Source: Sphingobacteriaceae bacterium GW460-11-11-14-LB5 (GTDB lineage: Bacteria; Bacteroidota; Bacteroidia; Sphingobacteriales; Sphingobacteriaceae). From it: 64,000 nucleotides of DNA. The stretch covers positions 3,906,001 to 3,970,000 of the forward strand of contig CP021237.1 in the NCBI GenBank assembly GCA_002151545.1, given 5' to 3'. The notes beneath the pieces were generated by a model. That model was not told the origin of the DNA. It did not search any database and saw only the letters and a program-made list of their open reading frames with translations. Shown here piece by piece: positions 16,612 to 25,552 of this stretch (the stretch's first letter is position 1; each line of letters begins with the position of its first letter). Position numbers and translations under genes: made by a program.

Positions 16612-16672
16612 ACTGCCATCGTAGAACTGTTAGATGTAATACCTTTTTTACTCAAGGCGATATATAAATACT
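16612..16672 (-). pseudogene. Decayed fragment of the truA 5' end
   Basis: About 61 bases align with 13960-14021 at roughly 80% identity. On the minus strand TTGAGTAAAAAAGGTATTAC corresponds to the truA start with one A lost from the A run. If that base is restored the reading is RYYI-stop-QFYDGS against RYFIQLAYDGS of TruA. It cannot be expressed. It lies on the far side of the hydrolase gene from truA, marking that gene as inserted. Confidence 0.75.
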
Positions 16673-16681
16673 GATTATGGA

Positions 16682-16714
16682 GCCAAATGCTGAATCGCGC
16701 GTTGAGCGTTTGGC
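16682..16714. repeat. Stem-loop in intergenic text
   Basis: GCCAAATGC (16682-16690) pairs with GCGTTTGGC (16706-16714) with one G-T pair. No T run follows on either strand, so it is not a clear terminator. Confidence 0.3.
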
Positions 16715-16790
16715 GTTCTGCGGAAAATATTGATCAAAATAGCAATTCATACTCCTTATTCATTCCTGCTCCTATCCGGAAACTTTAATC

Positions 16791-16822
16791 TTTCTTTCTT
16801 TTCTCAAAAAAGGCTAGATTTG
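16791..16822 (+). promoter_or_regulatory. Promoter of the DUF4293 gene
   Basis: TAGATTTG (16815-16822) is an exact -7 match; TTTC (16791-16794) 20 bases upstream is a partial -33. The predicted leader is about 14 bases. Confidence 0.55.
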
Positions 16823-16842
16823 TTCTCATACATTTTTCATTC

Positions 16843-17310
16843 ATGATACAAAGAATACAATCGATCTGGCTTTTTTTAGCAGCATTAACCTTGGTTTTAA
16901 TGTTGTTTTTACCCATTGCAACTAAAAATAGTGCCGGAACAACATCAGCGGTATACACTACCGGTTTATATCAAACTTTAACCATTAAAGCGGGTGTAAG
17001 TCTTAAAACCCAATCTTTTTTACCTCTAATCATTACCAATATCGCTGTTGCATTTATTTGTTTAATGAACATCTTTAATTACAAAAGAAGAAGTTTTCAG
17101 AAACGCATTGCGATTATATCAATTGTATTAATTGGTGGTTTTGCCTTTTGGTGCAGCGTTTATGCCAAAAAACTGCCAGGTGGTATTGAAGGTGCCAGTT
17201 TCGGTGTTGGCGCTTATTTGCCTGCATTAGCTATTTTATTTATTGTACTGGCTATTTTCGGCATTAATAAAGACGAAAGGTTAATCCGTTCGGCTGAAAG
17301 GTTAAGATAA
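16843..17310 (+). CDS. DUF4293 family membrane protein
   Basis: 155 residues with four predicted membrane helices (about 8-28, 56-77, 91-110 and 126-146) and the N-terminal block MIQRIQSIWLFLAALTL typical of this Bacteroidetes-specific family. Its function is unknown. It is followed 7 bases later by a small lipoprotein gene on the same strand, so they are probably co-transcribed from the promoter just upstream. The C-terminus is charged and ends ERLIRSAERLR. Confidence 0.87.
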   Translation: MIQRIQSIWLFLAALTLVLMLFLPIATKNSAGTTSAVYTTGLYQTLTIKAGVSLKTQSFLPLIITNIAVAFICLMNIFNYKRRSFQKRIAIISIVLIGGFAFWCSVYAKKLPGGIEGASFGVGAYLPALAILFIVLAIFGINKDERLIRSAERLR

Positions 17311-17317
17311 CTTGCTT

Positions 17318-17944
17318 ATGGCTTACAGAAATACATTTGCTGTTCTTATTATTTGTCTCTGTTTTTCGTGCAAAAAAGGCGGAAGCAAAGCAGAGATAAA
17401 TTTCCCCTTAATGCTGCAAACCGAAAATCTGGTCAAAAAATCGGATACACGTTTATTTACAGCAAACGGCGAAATAAAAGACCAGAATATCATTAAGCAA
17501 TTTATTAAAAACGAAAGTAGCTTTATTATACCAGATCATTACGTTGCAGATGGAAGCAGTCTGTTTTTTTCAGCTAGCGATGCGGCAACAATTGACGGAA
17601 ATGTAAATTATACGGTAGTAAAAGAAGGCGATTTAATACTGTTCTACTCGCCAAAAACCGTGTTAACCAATAATCTGCTCGTAGACCAGATTTTTAAATA
17701 CCGCGCACCAATAAGTCCTATTCCAACTCAGAATGGATACAACTACATTACACAGGAAGTAAGGGTTGCCCGGGGAAATTATGATCAATTTTCATTTTCA
17801 AGAACGGTATTTTTGCTAAAACGCGGAACCATCTCAAAACAATCGGGAATTGCATTTAACGATATTGCCGATGACGTTGTGACCAAACTGAGTGCTCAGG
17901 ATACGCTCGCGTATTTAGAAACCGCACTCATTATGGCTCGTTAA
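17318..17944 (+). CDS. Small lipoprotein of unknown function
   Basis: 208 residues beginning MAYRNTFAVLIICLCFSCKK, with a lipobox ending at the cysteine of CFSC, so it should be lipid-anchored in the envelope. I chose ATG 17318 over an in-frame TTG six bases earlier, because the ATG gives a normal signal peptide and a 7-base gap from the DUF4293 stop codon. No known domain is recognised; the mature part looks mostly beta. Its link with DUF4293 is positional only. Confidence 0.75.
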   Translation: MAYRNTFAVLIICLCFSCKKGGSKAEINFPLMLQTENLVKKSDTRLFTANGEIKDQNIIKQFIKNESSFIIPDHYVADGSSLFFSASDAATIDGNVNYTVVKEGDLILFYSPKTVLTNNLLVDQIFKYRAPISPIPTQNGYNYITQEVRVARGNYDQFSFSRTVFLLKRGTISKQSGIAFNDIADDVVTKLSAQDTLAYLETALIMAR

Positions 17945-18008
17945 AGACCATCTAATAAAACCGTTTGATGATCCTGATGCGGTAAACTCAAATTTTTACC
18001 TCCAGCCC

Positions 18009-18130
18009 TGCCAACTAAACCCGGTTGGAGTGAAAATCCTTTTGAAACCTGAAAGGTTTAAAAAGATTGAAACGGAAAACGGGACTGATGCAACCTAAGC
18101 CCCACTGCAGCCGCTTTCCAAATAAAAAGC
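18009..18130. repeat. Degenerate copy of the dispersed repeat that also hosts the IS110 element
   Basis: Three anchors occur in the same order as at 49149-49260: TGCCAACTAAACCCGG, then CGGGACTGATGCAACCTAA, then GCTTTCCAAATAAAAA. Inside lies the small palindrome AAACCTGAAAGGTTT (18045-18059). The rest of the 374-base gap holds no gene; the last 60 bases carry the helicase promoter. Confidence 0.5.
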
Positions 18131-18261
18131 AACTGTCTCTATTACAATCACGACCTCAACTTAAACCAGCCCCATCCCACCTTTTCCATCATCCATCTTA
18201 CATCCACTGTTACTTCCTTATTTTCAAATATTTAGCTTAAAAAACTATTTACTTGATTATC

Positions 18262-18292
18262 TGTGAAATACGGAATATTAACCGTACCTTTG
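18262..18292 (+). promoter_or_regulatory. Promoter of the DEAD-box helicase gene
   Basis: TGTG (18262-18265), 19 bases, TACCTTTG (18285-18292). The -7 is exact and the -33 has one mismatch. The start site would be about 18299, downstream of the longest possible reading-frame start, which supports ATG 18319 as the true start codon. Confidence 0.55.
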
Positions 18293-18318
18293 CGGCTCAA
18301 TTAAAAATAAAAAGACGA

Positions 18319-20220
18319 ATGACAAACCCATTTCAATTATTGGGGATAAGTGATGACGTCGTTAATGCCGTAAAGGATCTTGGATTTGAAACTCCAACAC
18401 CTATTCAGGAGCAAAGTATTCCTGTACTGTTAGAAGGCACTAATGATTTTGTTGGTTTGGCCCAAACAGGAACAGGAAAAACAGCCGCATTTGGTTTGCC
18501 GCTGTTAGAACTAATCGATTTTAAAGTTAATAAACCACAGGCATTGATTTTATGCCCTACCCGTGAGTTATGCTTGCAAATCGCTAACGACCTTAAAAAC
18601 TTTTCTAAAAACGTTGCTAATGCCCACGTTGTTGCCGTTTACGGTGGCGCGAACATTATGCAACAACTACGCGAAATACGCCAAGGCGTTCAGATCGTAG
18701 TGGCCACGCCCGGCCGTATGTTGGATATCATAGGCCGTAAAGCCATTGACTTCACTAACGTTAAATATGTTGTGCTTGATGAAGCTGACGAAATGTTGAA
18801 CATGGGTTTCCAGGACGACATTAACGACATTTTATCAACTACTCCTGATGACAAAAAAACCTGGTTATTCTCGGCTACCATGCCTGCAGAAGTTCGCCGT
18901 ATAGCTAAAAACTACATGGATAACCCTGTTGAATTAACCATGGGCACAAAAAATACAGGTAACGTAAACATCGAACACGAATATTACATTGTTCGTGCAC
19001 GTGATAAATATGCTGCCTTAAAACGTATTGTAGATTTTAACCCTGAAATTTTTGCCGTAGTATTTTGTAAAACCAAATTGGATACGCAGGATGTTGCCGA
19101 GCACTTAATTAAAGATGGTTACAATGCTGATGCTTTACACGGCGATTTATCGCAACAACAACGTGATAAAGTAATGCAACGTTTCCGTGAGCGTAACATG
19201 CAGTTGTTAATTGCTACTGATGTTGCGGCACGTGGTATCGATGTAAATAATGTAACACACGTAGTAAACTATTCTTTACCTGACGAAATTGAAAGTTATA
19301 CCCACCGTTCTGGCCGTACTGGTCGTGCTGGTAAAACAGGTATTTCAATCTGTATCATCAACTCTAAAGAATTAGGTAAAATCCGCCAGTTAGAGCGCAT
19401 TATTGGTAAACAATTTACCAAAGCTGAGCTACCTACAGGATTTGACGTTTGTGAAAAACAATTATTCTCTTTAGTACACAAAGTACATAACGTAGAAGTT
19501 AACAACGAACAGATTGATCAGTACATCCCTCGTATTATGGATGAATTTGCTGATTTAAGCAAAGAAGATGTAATTAAACGTTTTGCATCTTTAGAGTTTA
19601 ACCGTTTCTTAGATTACTATTCTAAAGCGCCTGATTTAAACGCTGCAGTTGGCGATGATCGTGGTGCGGACAGAGGCGAAAGAGGTGGACGTGGACGTGG
19701 TAGCGAAGGTTACACCCGTTTGTTCATCAACTTAGGTTCTGTAGATGAGTTTACCCGTGGCGATATGTTATCATTTATCTGTAACAACGGTAAAATTGGT
19801 GGCAAAAGCGTTGGTAAAATCGATCTAAAAGGTGTTTTCTCTTTCTTTGAAGTAGAAGACGATGTAGCTGACAAAGTTTTTGAAGGCTTTAAATCTGTTG
19901 AGTTTAACGGACGTCAGGTACGTATCGAGAAAAGCGGAGACGGTGGTCGTGGTGAAGGTGCTGGCGAAAGACGCGGTGGCGGTGAAAGACGTAGCGGTGG
20001 TTTCGGCGGAGAACGCAGAAGCGGCGGTGGCGGTGGTTACCGTGGCGGAGGCGACAGAAGAAGTTCTGGCGGTGGTAGCGGAAGACGCGAAGGCGGAAAC
20101 AGCGGTGGCGGTTTCAGAGATTTCTCTGGACGTAGCCGTGACGACAAAGGTGGTAACACCGGAGGCCCACGCAGAGAAGGCGGAAACCGTGAAGGCGGTG
20201 AACGCAGAAAAAAATGGTAA
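18319..20220 (+). CDS. DEAD-box RNA helicase with DbpA-type RNA-binding domain and RG-rich tail
   Basis: 633 residues from ATG 18319 (MTNPFQLLGIS). Helicase core: Q motif (GFETPTPIQEQS), motif I AQTGTGKT, motif II DEAD in VLDEADEM, motif III SAT and motif VI HRSGRTGRAG. Residues ~470-550 (YTRLFINLGSVDEF to VRIEKS) form a DbpA-like RNA recognition domain, used in DbpA to find 23S rRNA. The last ~80 residues are a glycine/arginine/serine-rich, probably disordered RNA-binding tail. A role in ribosome assembly or cold growth is inferred. A strong terminator follows. Confidence 0.94.
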   Translation: MTNPFQLLGISDDVVNAVKDLGFETPTPIQEQSIPVLLEGTNDFVGLAQTGTGKTAAFGLPLLELIDFKVNKPQALILCPTRELCLQIANDLKNFSKNVANAHVVAVYGGANIMQQLREIRQGVQIVVATPGRMLDIIGRKAIDFTNVKYVVLDEADEMLNMGFQDDINDILSTTPDDKKTWLFSATMPAEVRRIAKNYMDNPVELTMGTKNTGNVNIEHEYYIVRARDKYAALKRIVDFNPEIFAVVFCKTKLDTQDVAEHLIKDGYNADALHGDLSQQQRDKVMQRFRERNMQLLIATDVAARGIDVNNVTHVVNYSLPDEIESYTHRSGRTGRAGKTGISICIINSKELGKIRQLERIIGKQFTKAELPTGFDVCEKQLFSLVHKVHNVEVNNEQIDQYIPRIMDEFADLSKEDVIKRFASLEFNRFLDYYSKAPDLNAAVGDDRGADRGERGGRGRGSEGYTRLFINLGSVDEFTRGDMLSFICNNGKIGGKSVGKIDLKGVFSFFEVEDDVADKVFEGFKSVEFNGRQVRIEKSGDGGRGEGAGERRGGGERRSGGFGGERRSGGGGGYRGGGDRRSSGGGSGRREGGNSGGGFRDFSGRSRDDKGGNTGGPRREGGNREGGERRKKW

Positions 20221-20242
20221 ATCACTAAACCAAATATTTTAC

Positions 20243-20275
20243 AGCCGTCCCGATTTTTCGGGGCGGCTTTTTTTT
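20243..20275 (+). terminator. Terminator downstream of the helicase gene
   Basis: AGCCGTCCCG pairs with CGGGGCGGCT (one bulged/wobble position) and is followed by eight T residues, 22 bases past the stop codon. Confidence 0.85.
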
Positions 20276-20301
20276 GTTTAAAGAATTTGTTGATTTATGG
20301 C

Positions 20302-20419
20302 ATCGTCATTTCGAACGAAGTGCAACGTAGTTGAGAACCACGAAGTGCTCAGCGAAGCTAAATCTATAATAGATCTCTCTCCCGAACATTCGGGACTACG
20401 CTACAGTCGAGATGACGAT
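20302..20419. repeat. Foldback intergenic element of ~118 bp
   Basis: The ends are inverted repeats matching at 12 of 13 positions: ATCGTCATTTCGA (20302-20314) and TCGAGATGACGAT (20407-20419). It carries no gene. The text gaacgaagtgcaacgtagttgag inside is typical of the REP-like intergenic repeats seen in many Bacteroidetes genomes. A short related piece (ctcaggatgacgg) is at 22390-22401. The following bases to 20515 hold no clear promoter. Confidence 0.65.
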
Positions 20420-20515
20420 CGTTCTATAAAAACTCATGATATAAAACCGCAGCTTTTCTACTTAAATCAGCCTGCAAAATATTATATTTATCGTTTATCT
20501 GTACAACAAAACAAT

Positions 20516-22357
20516 ATGCGTTTTTTAAAGTTTTTCTTCCTTTTATTACCACTATTTGTAGTTAATAATCTTTCTGCCCAGCAAAGCAGTTCAAGCCAAA
20601 AAATGCAATGGTTTGCCGATGCCAAACTGGGTATTTTCATCCATTGGGGTATTTATTCAGTTAATGGCATTTCCGAATCGTGGTCGTTTTTTAACAATTA
20701 CATTAACCACGATGCTTACATGAAACAGCTTAATGGTTTTACGGCAGCAAAATATAAACCTGAAGAATGGGTAAACCTGATTAAAGAAAGCGGTGCCAAA
20801 TACGCGGTAATTACTACCAAACACCATGATGGCGTGGCCCTTTGGGACAGTAAAGCTCCTTTAGCCACCACAACCTTAAAAAATAGTGCTGCAAAAAAAG
20901 ATTTAATCACGCCGTTTGTAACTGAACTCAAAAAGTCTGGTTTGAAAACAGGTTTATATTTTTCATTACCTGATTGGAGTTATCCGGATTACGATGGTTT
21001 TACCCGCGACAGAAAACGTTACGATTATAAACAGGATGCACCACGTTTTACAAAGTTTCAGCATTATTTCCAGGGCCAGTTAAACGATCTGTCGGCCAAA
21101 TACAATCCCGATTTATTATGGTTTGATGGCGATTGGGAGCATAGCGGCGAAGAATGGCAGGCCAAAAACATATTGACAAATTTACGCAAGGTAAACCAGA
21201 ACATCATTATCAACTCCCGCCTCAACGGCCATGGCGATTACGATACACCAGAACAAGGTGTCCCGGTGGTAAAACCGAGTTCACCAGAGTGGGAACTTTG
21301 TTATACCATGAACGATTCATGGGGTTATCAACCTTACGACAATCACTATAAATCATCAAATATGATTATCCGCACCCTTGTTGATTGTATCAGCATGGGC
21401 GGCAACTTATTGCTTGATATTGGACCAAAAGCTGATGGAACTATTGCACCAGAGCAGGTTAAAATTTTAAAAGATTTAGGCCGCTGGACAAAAAAACATG
21501 GCGAAGCCATTTACGGAACACAAACCGGCATCACTAAAAAACATTTCAATGGAAAAACCGCACTTTCGAAAGATAAGAAAACCCTTTTCCTTTACCTCGA
21601 TTATAAAACGAATGAAGGCATTGTGCTAACAGGTCTAAAATCAAAAGTAAAAAACATGCAATTAGTTGGCGGCGGTCAGGTAAAATTCGCCAACATTAGC
21701 GCTTCAGATTATGTTTTCAATATCCCTTCAACTGATTTTGATCAGGATGTAACCGTAGTAAAAGTAAATTTTGATGAGCCTGTTGCGCTTATTGAAACCG
21801 AAAATGAAGCCATTTCATTAAAATATTTATTTACAGCAAATAATAAACAGCATGCTGCTGCTTACAAGCTGAAACAGTTAGCGGCCACGTTGGATAAGGG
21901 TATCAATATTTTTAACGAAACCAATTTAGCGGCAGATGGGATGGATTTCAACGCGAATATTAAACCTCTTGACCAAACCGTGAACAATTGGGTAATCAAA
22001 AATGCGGAGGCCTTATACAAAACAACAGAAGGAATTCCGGCAGGACATTACCAGGGTAACACCGCACTTTCTGCCGATAAACAAACCCTTTATTTATTTG
22101 TAGAAGGTACACCAACCGGCCCAATTGCGATTAAAGGCTTAAAAAACAACATCAGCAGGATCAGGATTGTAGGTGAAGGCACTATGCTTCCGCACGAAAT
22201 TTATAACAAACTGTACTGGAGCAAAATACCGGGGATTGTTTACATTCCGGTGCCTAAAGATAAACTAGATCCCGAATTAACAGTAATTGCGGTGCTTTTA
22301 GATAGCCCGATTGATTTGTACCGTGAAAAAGTTGGCGCGATTGAAAGCAATCTTTAA
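20516..22357 (+). CDS. Alpha-L-fucosidase, GH29 family
   Basis: 613 residues from ATG 20516, which begins a signal peptide (MRFLKFFFLLLPLF to LSAQ). A longer in-frame start would run through the foldback repeat and is rejected. The GH29 barrel covers about residues 30-345, with FIHWGIYSVNG, TTKHHDGVALWDS and the nucleophile D204 in LLWFDGDWEHS. Residues ~350-613 form beta-rich accessory regions. It releases terminal L-fucose from glycans in the periplasm or outside. It is not in the SusCD locus 5 kb downstream, but a second GH29 there suggests a shared interest in fucosylated glycans. Confidence 0.92.
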   Translation: MRFLKFFFLLLPLFVVNNLSAQQSSSSQKMQWFADAKLGIFIHWGIYSVNGISESWSFFNNYINHDAYMKQLNGFTAAKYKPEEWVNLIKESGAKYAVITTKHHDGVALWDSKAPLATTTLKNSAAKKDLITPFVTELKKSGLKTGLYFSLPDWSYPDYDGFTRDRKRYDYKQDAPRFTKFQHYFQGQLNDLSAKYNPDLLWFDGDWEHSGEEWQAKNILTNLRKVNQNIIINSRLNGHGDYDTPEQGVPVVKPSSPEWELCYTMNDSWGYQPYDNHYKSSNMIIRTLVDCISMGGNLLLDIGPKADGTIAPEQVKILKDLGRWTKKHGEAIYGTQTGITKKHFNGKTALSKDKKTLFLYLDYKTNEGIVLTGLKSKVKNMQLVGGGQVKFANISASDYVFNIPSTDFDQDVTVVKVNFDEPVALIETENEAISLKYLFTANNKQHAAAYKLKQLAATLDKGINIFNETNLAADGMDFNANIKPLDQTVNNWVIKNAEALYKTTEGIPAGHYQGNTALSADKQTLYLFVEGTPTGPIAIKGLKNNISRIRIVGEGTMLPHEIYNKLYWSKIPGIVYIPVPKDKLDPELTVIAVLLDSPIDLYREKVGAIESNL

Positions 22358-22407
22358 TATTTTCTATCCTAAAGATCCCTCGACTCCGCTCAGGATGACG
22401 GCTATAT

Positions 22408-22445
22408 GGAAATTCCGTGATTCTGTGCTTCCGTAGCAAAAAATT
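22408..22445. repeat. Dispersed intergenic phrase
   Basis: The stretch around ATTCCGTGATTCTGTGCTTC closely matches 7302-7340 on the same strand and more loosely 53905-53940. All lie between genes. It is a short repeated text of unknown origin. Confidence 0.4.
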
Positions 22446-22474
22446 ATTTAACAATTGTAAAATAGTGGCGCGAC

Positions 22475-22506
22475 TTTACGATTATCCTTAAATTGCATTA
22501 CTTTCG
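22475..22506 (+). promoter_or_regulatory. Promoter of bshC
   Basis: TTTA (22475-22478), 20 bases, TACTTTCG (22499-22506), each with one mismatch to the Bacteroidetes consensus. Transcription would begin within a few bases of the ATG, so the leader is very short or absent. Confidence 0.4.
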
Positions 22507-22512
22507 CACATC

Positions 22513-24099
22513 ATGCAGGCAAAATATATCTCATATCAGGAAACCGGATCATTTTCAAAACTGGTTTTAGATTATATTAACGACGAAGAACAGCTTAAAG
22601 CTTTTTATAGTTATCGTCCTGATATGGAGGGCCTGGCCAAAGCAATTGAGCATCGAAATTTTTCAGGGAACAGAGAAACTTTAGTTAAGGTTTTACAAGA
22701 TCAGTACCAGCATTTACAGCCCAACAAATCAGTTACCAAAAATATAGAACTTTTAGGCTCGGCAAATACCTTTACGGTTACAACCGGCCACCAGCTGAAC
22801 CTTTTTACCGGGCCACTTTATTTTATTTACAAAATTGTAACCACCATTAATTTAGCCATCGAGTTAAAAATGGCCCATCCTGATCAAAACTTTGTCCCGG
22901 TTTATTGGATGGCAACAGAGGATCACGATTTTGATGAAATTAACCATGTAAGTGTTGATGAAAAGAACATCAGCTGGATACAACAAACCAACGGTGCCAC
23001 CGGAAGATTAAGTACCCAAACCGTTGCCGCAGCAGTAACCGCATATAAGGGTTATCTTGGTATCTCTAAAAACGGGAAACGGATTGCCAAGTTAGTGGAA
23101 CAGGCCTATTTGCAACACGATAATTTAGCCGATGCCACCCGGTTTTTGGTGAACAACCTGTTCGAGAAATATGGTTTGGTGATTGTAAATGCAGATGATG
23201 CCCAATTAAAAAAACAATTCACGCATATTATTACCGAAGATATTATTCAGCACAACAGTTCGAAAAATATTGAAAAGAGCTCGAAAAATCTGGAAGATTT
23301 AGGTTATAAAACGCAGGTGAATGGTCGTGATATTAACTTCTTTTACCTGATTGATAATCTCCGCGAACGCTTGATTTTTGAAAATGGCAAATATCTGGTG
23401 AATCATACCGATATCAGTTTTACCGAAGAAACACTAAAAGCAGAAATCGAGGCACATCCTGAGCGGTTTAGCCCAAACGTGGTGATGCGCCCCATGTACC
23501 AAGAAGTTATTTTACCCAACCTGGCTTATATTGGTGGTGGCGCAGAAGTAGCTTACTGGATGCAGTTAAAGGCAAATTTCGACTTTTACCAAGTTGATTT
23601 TCCGGTTTTACTCTTGCGTAATTCGGCTTTATTGATTGATAAACGCAGTGCCCAGAATTTATATCATTTAGGTTTCTCTCTGGAAGATATTTTCTTACCT
23701 GTTGAAGAACTAAAAAATATTTGGGTAAAGCGTAATACCACGGCATTGTTGAGTTTAGCCGATGAAACCAGAGCCATTAACAGCATTTTCGATCAGATTA
23801 AACTAAATGCCTATAAAATCGATAAAACGCTTTCTGTTTCTACTGATACGGCAAAACAACGAACCAATCATTTATTGGCGAACCTGGAAAAGAAACTATT
23901 CCGGGCCGAGAAAAGAAAACATGAAACTGCATTACTGCAGATAGACAATGTAAAGAAAAGGCTTTTCCCGAATGGAACACTGCAGGAAAGAATCTTGAAT
24001 ATTGCGCCCATGTATGTGAATTACGGCGAAGATTTTCTTTCTTCGTGTATAGAAAACTTCGAACCACTAGGTGGCGATTTTACTGTATTATTACCATAA
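22513..24099 (+). CDS. bshC: Bacillithiol biosynthesis cysteine-adding enzyme
   Basis: 528 residues of BshC, which adds cysteine to GlcN-malate in the last step of bacillithiol synthesis. Recognisable blocks are TVTTGHQLNLFTGPLYFIYK (about residues 92-111), YWMATEDHDFDEINHV, and the C-terminal LNIAPMYVNYGEDFL. A coiled coil covers about 415-500, as in the Bacillus enzyme. Full length. bshA and bshB are not in this window, but this gene implies the cell uses bacillithiol as its low-molecular-weight thiol. Confidence 0.95.
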   Translation: MQAKYISYQETGSFSKLVLDYINDEEQLKAFYSYRPDMEGLAKAIEHRNFSGNRETLVKVLQDQYQHLQPNKSVTKNIELLGSANTFTVTTGHQLNLFTGPLYFIYKIVTTINLAIELKMAHPDQNFVPVYWMATEDHDFDEINHVSVDEKNISWIQQTNGATGRLSTQTVAAAVTAYKGYLGISKNGKRIAKLVEQAYLQHDNLADATRFLVNNLFEKYGLVIVNADDAQLKKQFTHIITEDIIQHNSSKNIEKSSKNLEDLGYKTQVNGRDINFFYLIDNLRERLIFENGKYLVNHTDISFTEETLKAEIEAHPERFSPNVVMRPMYQEVILPNLAYIGGGAEVAYWMQLKANFDFYQVDFPVLLLRNSALLIDKRSAQNLYHLGFSLEDIFLPVEELKNIWVKRNTTALLSLADETRAINSIFDQIKLNAYKIDKTLSVSTDTAKQRTNHLLANLEKKLFRAEKRKHETALLQIDNVKKRLFPNGTLQERILNIAPMYVNYGEDFLSSCIENFEPLGGDFTVLLP

Positions 24100-24209
24100 T
24101 ATTAGTCCTAAGTCCCGAGTCGGAAGTCGATAGTCGACAATCCGAAGCTAAAACTCTTGATACCTGCTACTAAATACTATCAACTTGTTACCCAAACTTG
24201 ATACTTAAA

Positions 24210-25295
24210 ATGAACTTCATCACTTTTACCGAAACCAATCTCAGGGCTTTTACTTTTAACGTTTTTAAAAAAATGGGCTGCTCTGATGAACACGCCAATT
24301 TAGCAACCGATGTATTGATCCGCTCAGATTTACGTGGCATCGACTCTCATGGTGTTGCACGTTTAAGTGGCTATGTACGCCTTTGGGAAAAGAAAAGAAT
24401 CAATGCCACACCTGATATTAAAATCGTACACGAAACGCCTACCACAGCCACAGTAGATGGTGATGCAGGTTTAGGGTTGGTTGTAGCGCCTTTCGCGATG
24501 AAAGTTGCCATCGAAAAAGCAGAAAAGTACGGTAGCGGATGGGTATCGGTTAAAAACTCCAATCACTTTGGAATTGCCGGTTACCATGCTTTAATGGCTG
24601 TAGAAAAAGATATGATCGGCATTAGTATGACCAATGCAAGCCCCCTGGTGGCGCCTACTTATGCCAACGAACGTTTACTGGGCACAAATCCGATGTGTTA
24701 CGCTTTTCCGGCCGGAAAATATCCGCCTGTAATTGTAGATATGGCTACTGCCGCAGCAGCAAATGGCAAATTGGAAATTGCCCAACGTGCCAATAAAAGT
24801 ATTCCTGATGGCTGGGTTCAGGATAAAAATGGTGAAAATTCTACCGATCCAAACGAATTAAAAAATGGCGGTTCACTTTTACCTTTGGGTAGCGATAAAG
24901 ACCATGGCAGTCATAAGGGTTATGGACTGAGTGCTACGGTTGATATTTTATCAGCAGTACTGTCTGGCGCCAACTATGGTCCCTGGGTGCCTCCTTTTGT
25001 AGCTTTTTTAGAACCATCGGCAAATCCGGTTGGTGAAGGATTAGGCCATTTTTTAGGCGCCATGCGTGTTGATGGCTTCAGACCGGCTGCAGACTTTAAA
25101 GATCATCTGGACAATTGGGTAGAACGCTTTAAAAGTGCAAAAACGATAGATCCTGACAAAAAGGTAATCATCCCCGGCGAACCGGAGCATGAATTTGAGC
25201 AGGAAAGAAAAATTAGTGGCATTCCATTAATCGATGTGGTAGTAAAGGACCTGAATGAGCTTGCGGTGAAATTGGGTATTGAAGAATTAAAATAG
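24210..25295 (+). CDS. Ldh-family NAD(P)-dependent oxidoreductase (malate/lactate/ureidoglycolate type)
   Basis: 361 residues from ATG 24210 (MNFITFTETNLRAF); an in-frame TTG 12 bases upstream is less likely. The family (YlbC/AllD/ComC type, not the classic malate dehydrogenases) oxidises 2-hydroxyacids. Typical motifs are DLRGIDSHGVARL, VKNSNHFGIAGYH, NPMCYAFPAG and KDHGSHKGYGL. Length and motif order are normal. The exact substrate cannot be told from sequence. Upstream intergenic text (24105-24170) is low-complexity agtc-rich and no promoter stands out. Confidence 0.88.
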   Translation: MNFITFTETNLRAFTFNVFKKMGCSDEHANLATDVLIRSDLRGIDSHGVARLSGYVRLWEKKRINATPDIKIVHETPTTATVDGDAGLGLVVAPFAMKVAIEKAEKYGSGWVSVKNSNHFGIAGYHALMAVEKDMIGISMTNASPLVAPTYANERLLGTNPMCYAFPAGKYPPVIVDMATAAAANGKLEIAQRANKSIPDGWVQDKNGENSTDPNELKNGGSLLPLGSDKDHGSHKGYGLSATVDILSAVLSGANYGPWVPPFVAFLEPSANPVGEGLGHFLGAMRVDGFRPAADFKDHLDNWVERFKSAKTIDPDKKVIIPGEPEHEFEQERKISGIPLIDVVVKDLNELAVKLGIEELK

Positions 25296-25470
25296 CTTCA
25301 TGTAACCGCAAAGTACGCTGAGAAGAAAGCAGTAAGTTCGCAAAATTATCATAGCGGCTGGATATGAAGGAGCCGAAGCAATCTTACCACAGTAAAAATA
25401 ATTTTGCGCTTTAGATTGCTTCCCCGAAAGGTCGGGACAGGCTGTCGTTCCTCCTCGCAATGACGGAATA
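25296..25470. repeat. Intergenic REP-like material
   Basis: Contains the phrase aaccgcaaagtacgc (25305 onward), also found in a variant at 53046-53064. It also has an inverted repeat, GAAGCAATC at 25375-25383 with GATTGCTTC at 25414-25422, followed by cctcctcgcaatgacgg. These look like pieces of dispersed intergenic repeats. No gene is seen. Confidence 0.45.
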
Positions 25471-25479
25471 AAATAAAAA

Positions 25480-25506
25480 GCCGCAGATTTAACCAAGATC
25501 TGCGGC
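25480..25506 (-). terminator. Terminator downstream of the GH3 gene
   Basis: GCCGCAGAT and ATCTGCGGC form a 9-base stem; on the minus strand it is followed by TTTTTATTTTATT. It would end the susC-susD-GH29-GH3 operon. Confidence 0.75.
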
Positions 25507-25552
25507 AACTATTACTTGATATGGTTTATACCCAACCATAGGGGGTGTTTTT

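Noticed and set aside
18253..18318. 22-residue N-terminal extension of the helicase
   Set aside because: Lies across the predicted promoter; the DEAD-box family starts near MTNPFQLLGIS.
19880..20281. 133-codon ORF overlapping the helicase C-terminus in another frame
   Set aside because: Arises from the repetitive RG-rich tail coding region; composition (valine/alanine/glutamate repeats) is a frame-shifted echo.
20297..20515. 73-residue N-terminal extension of the GH29 protein
   Set aside because: Translates the foldback repeat; the internal ATG at 20516 starts a standard signal peptide.
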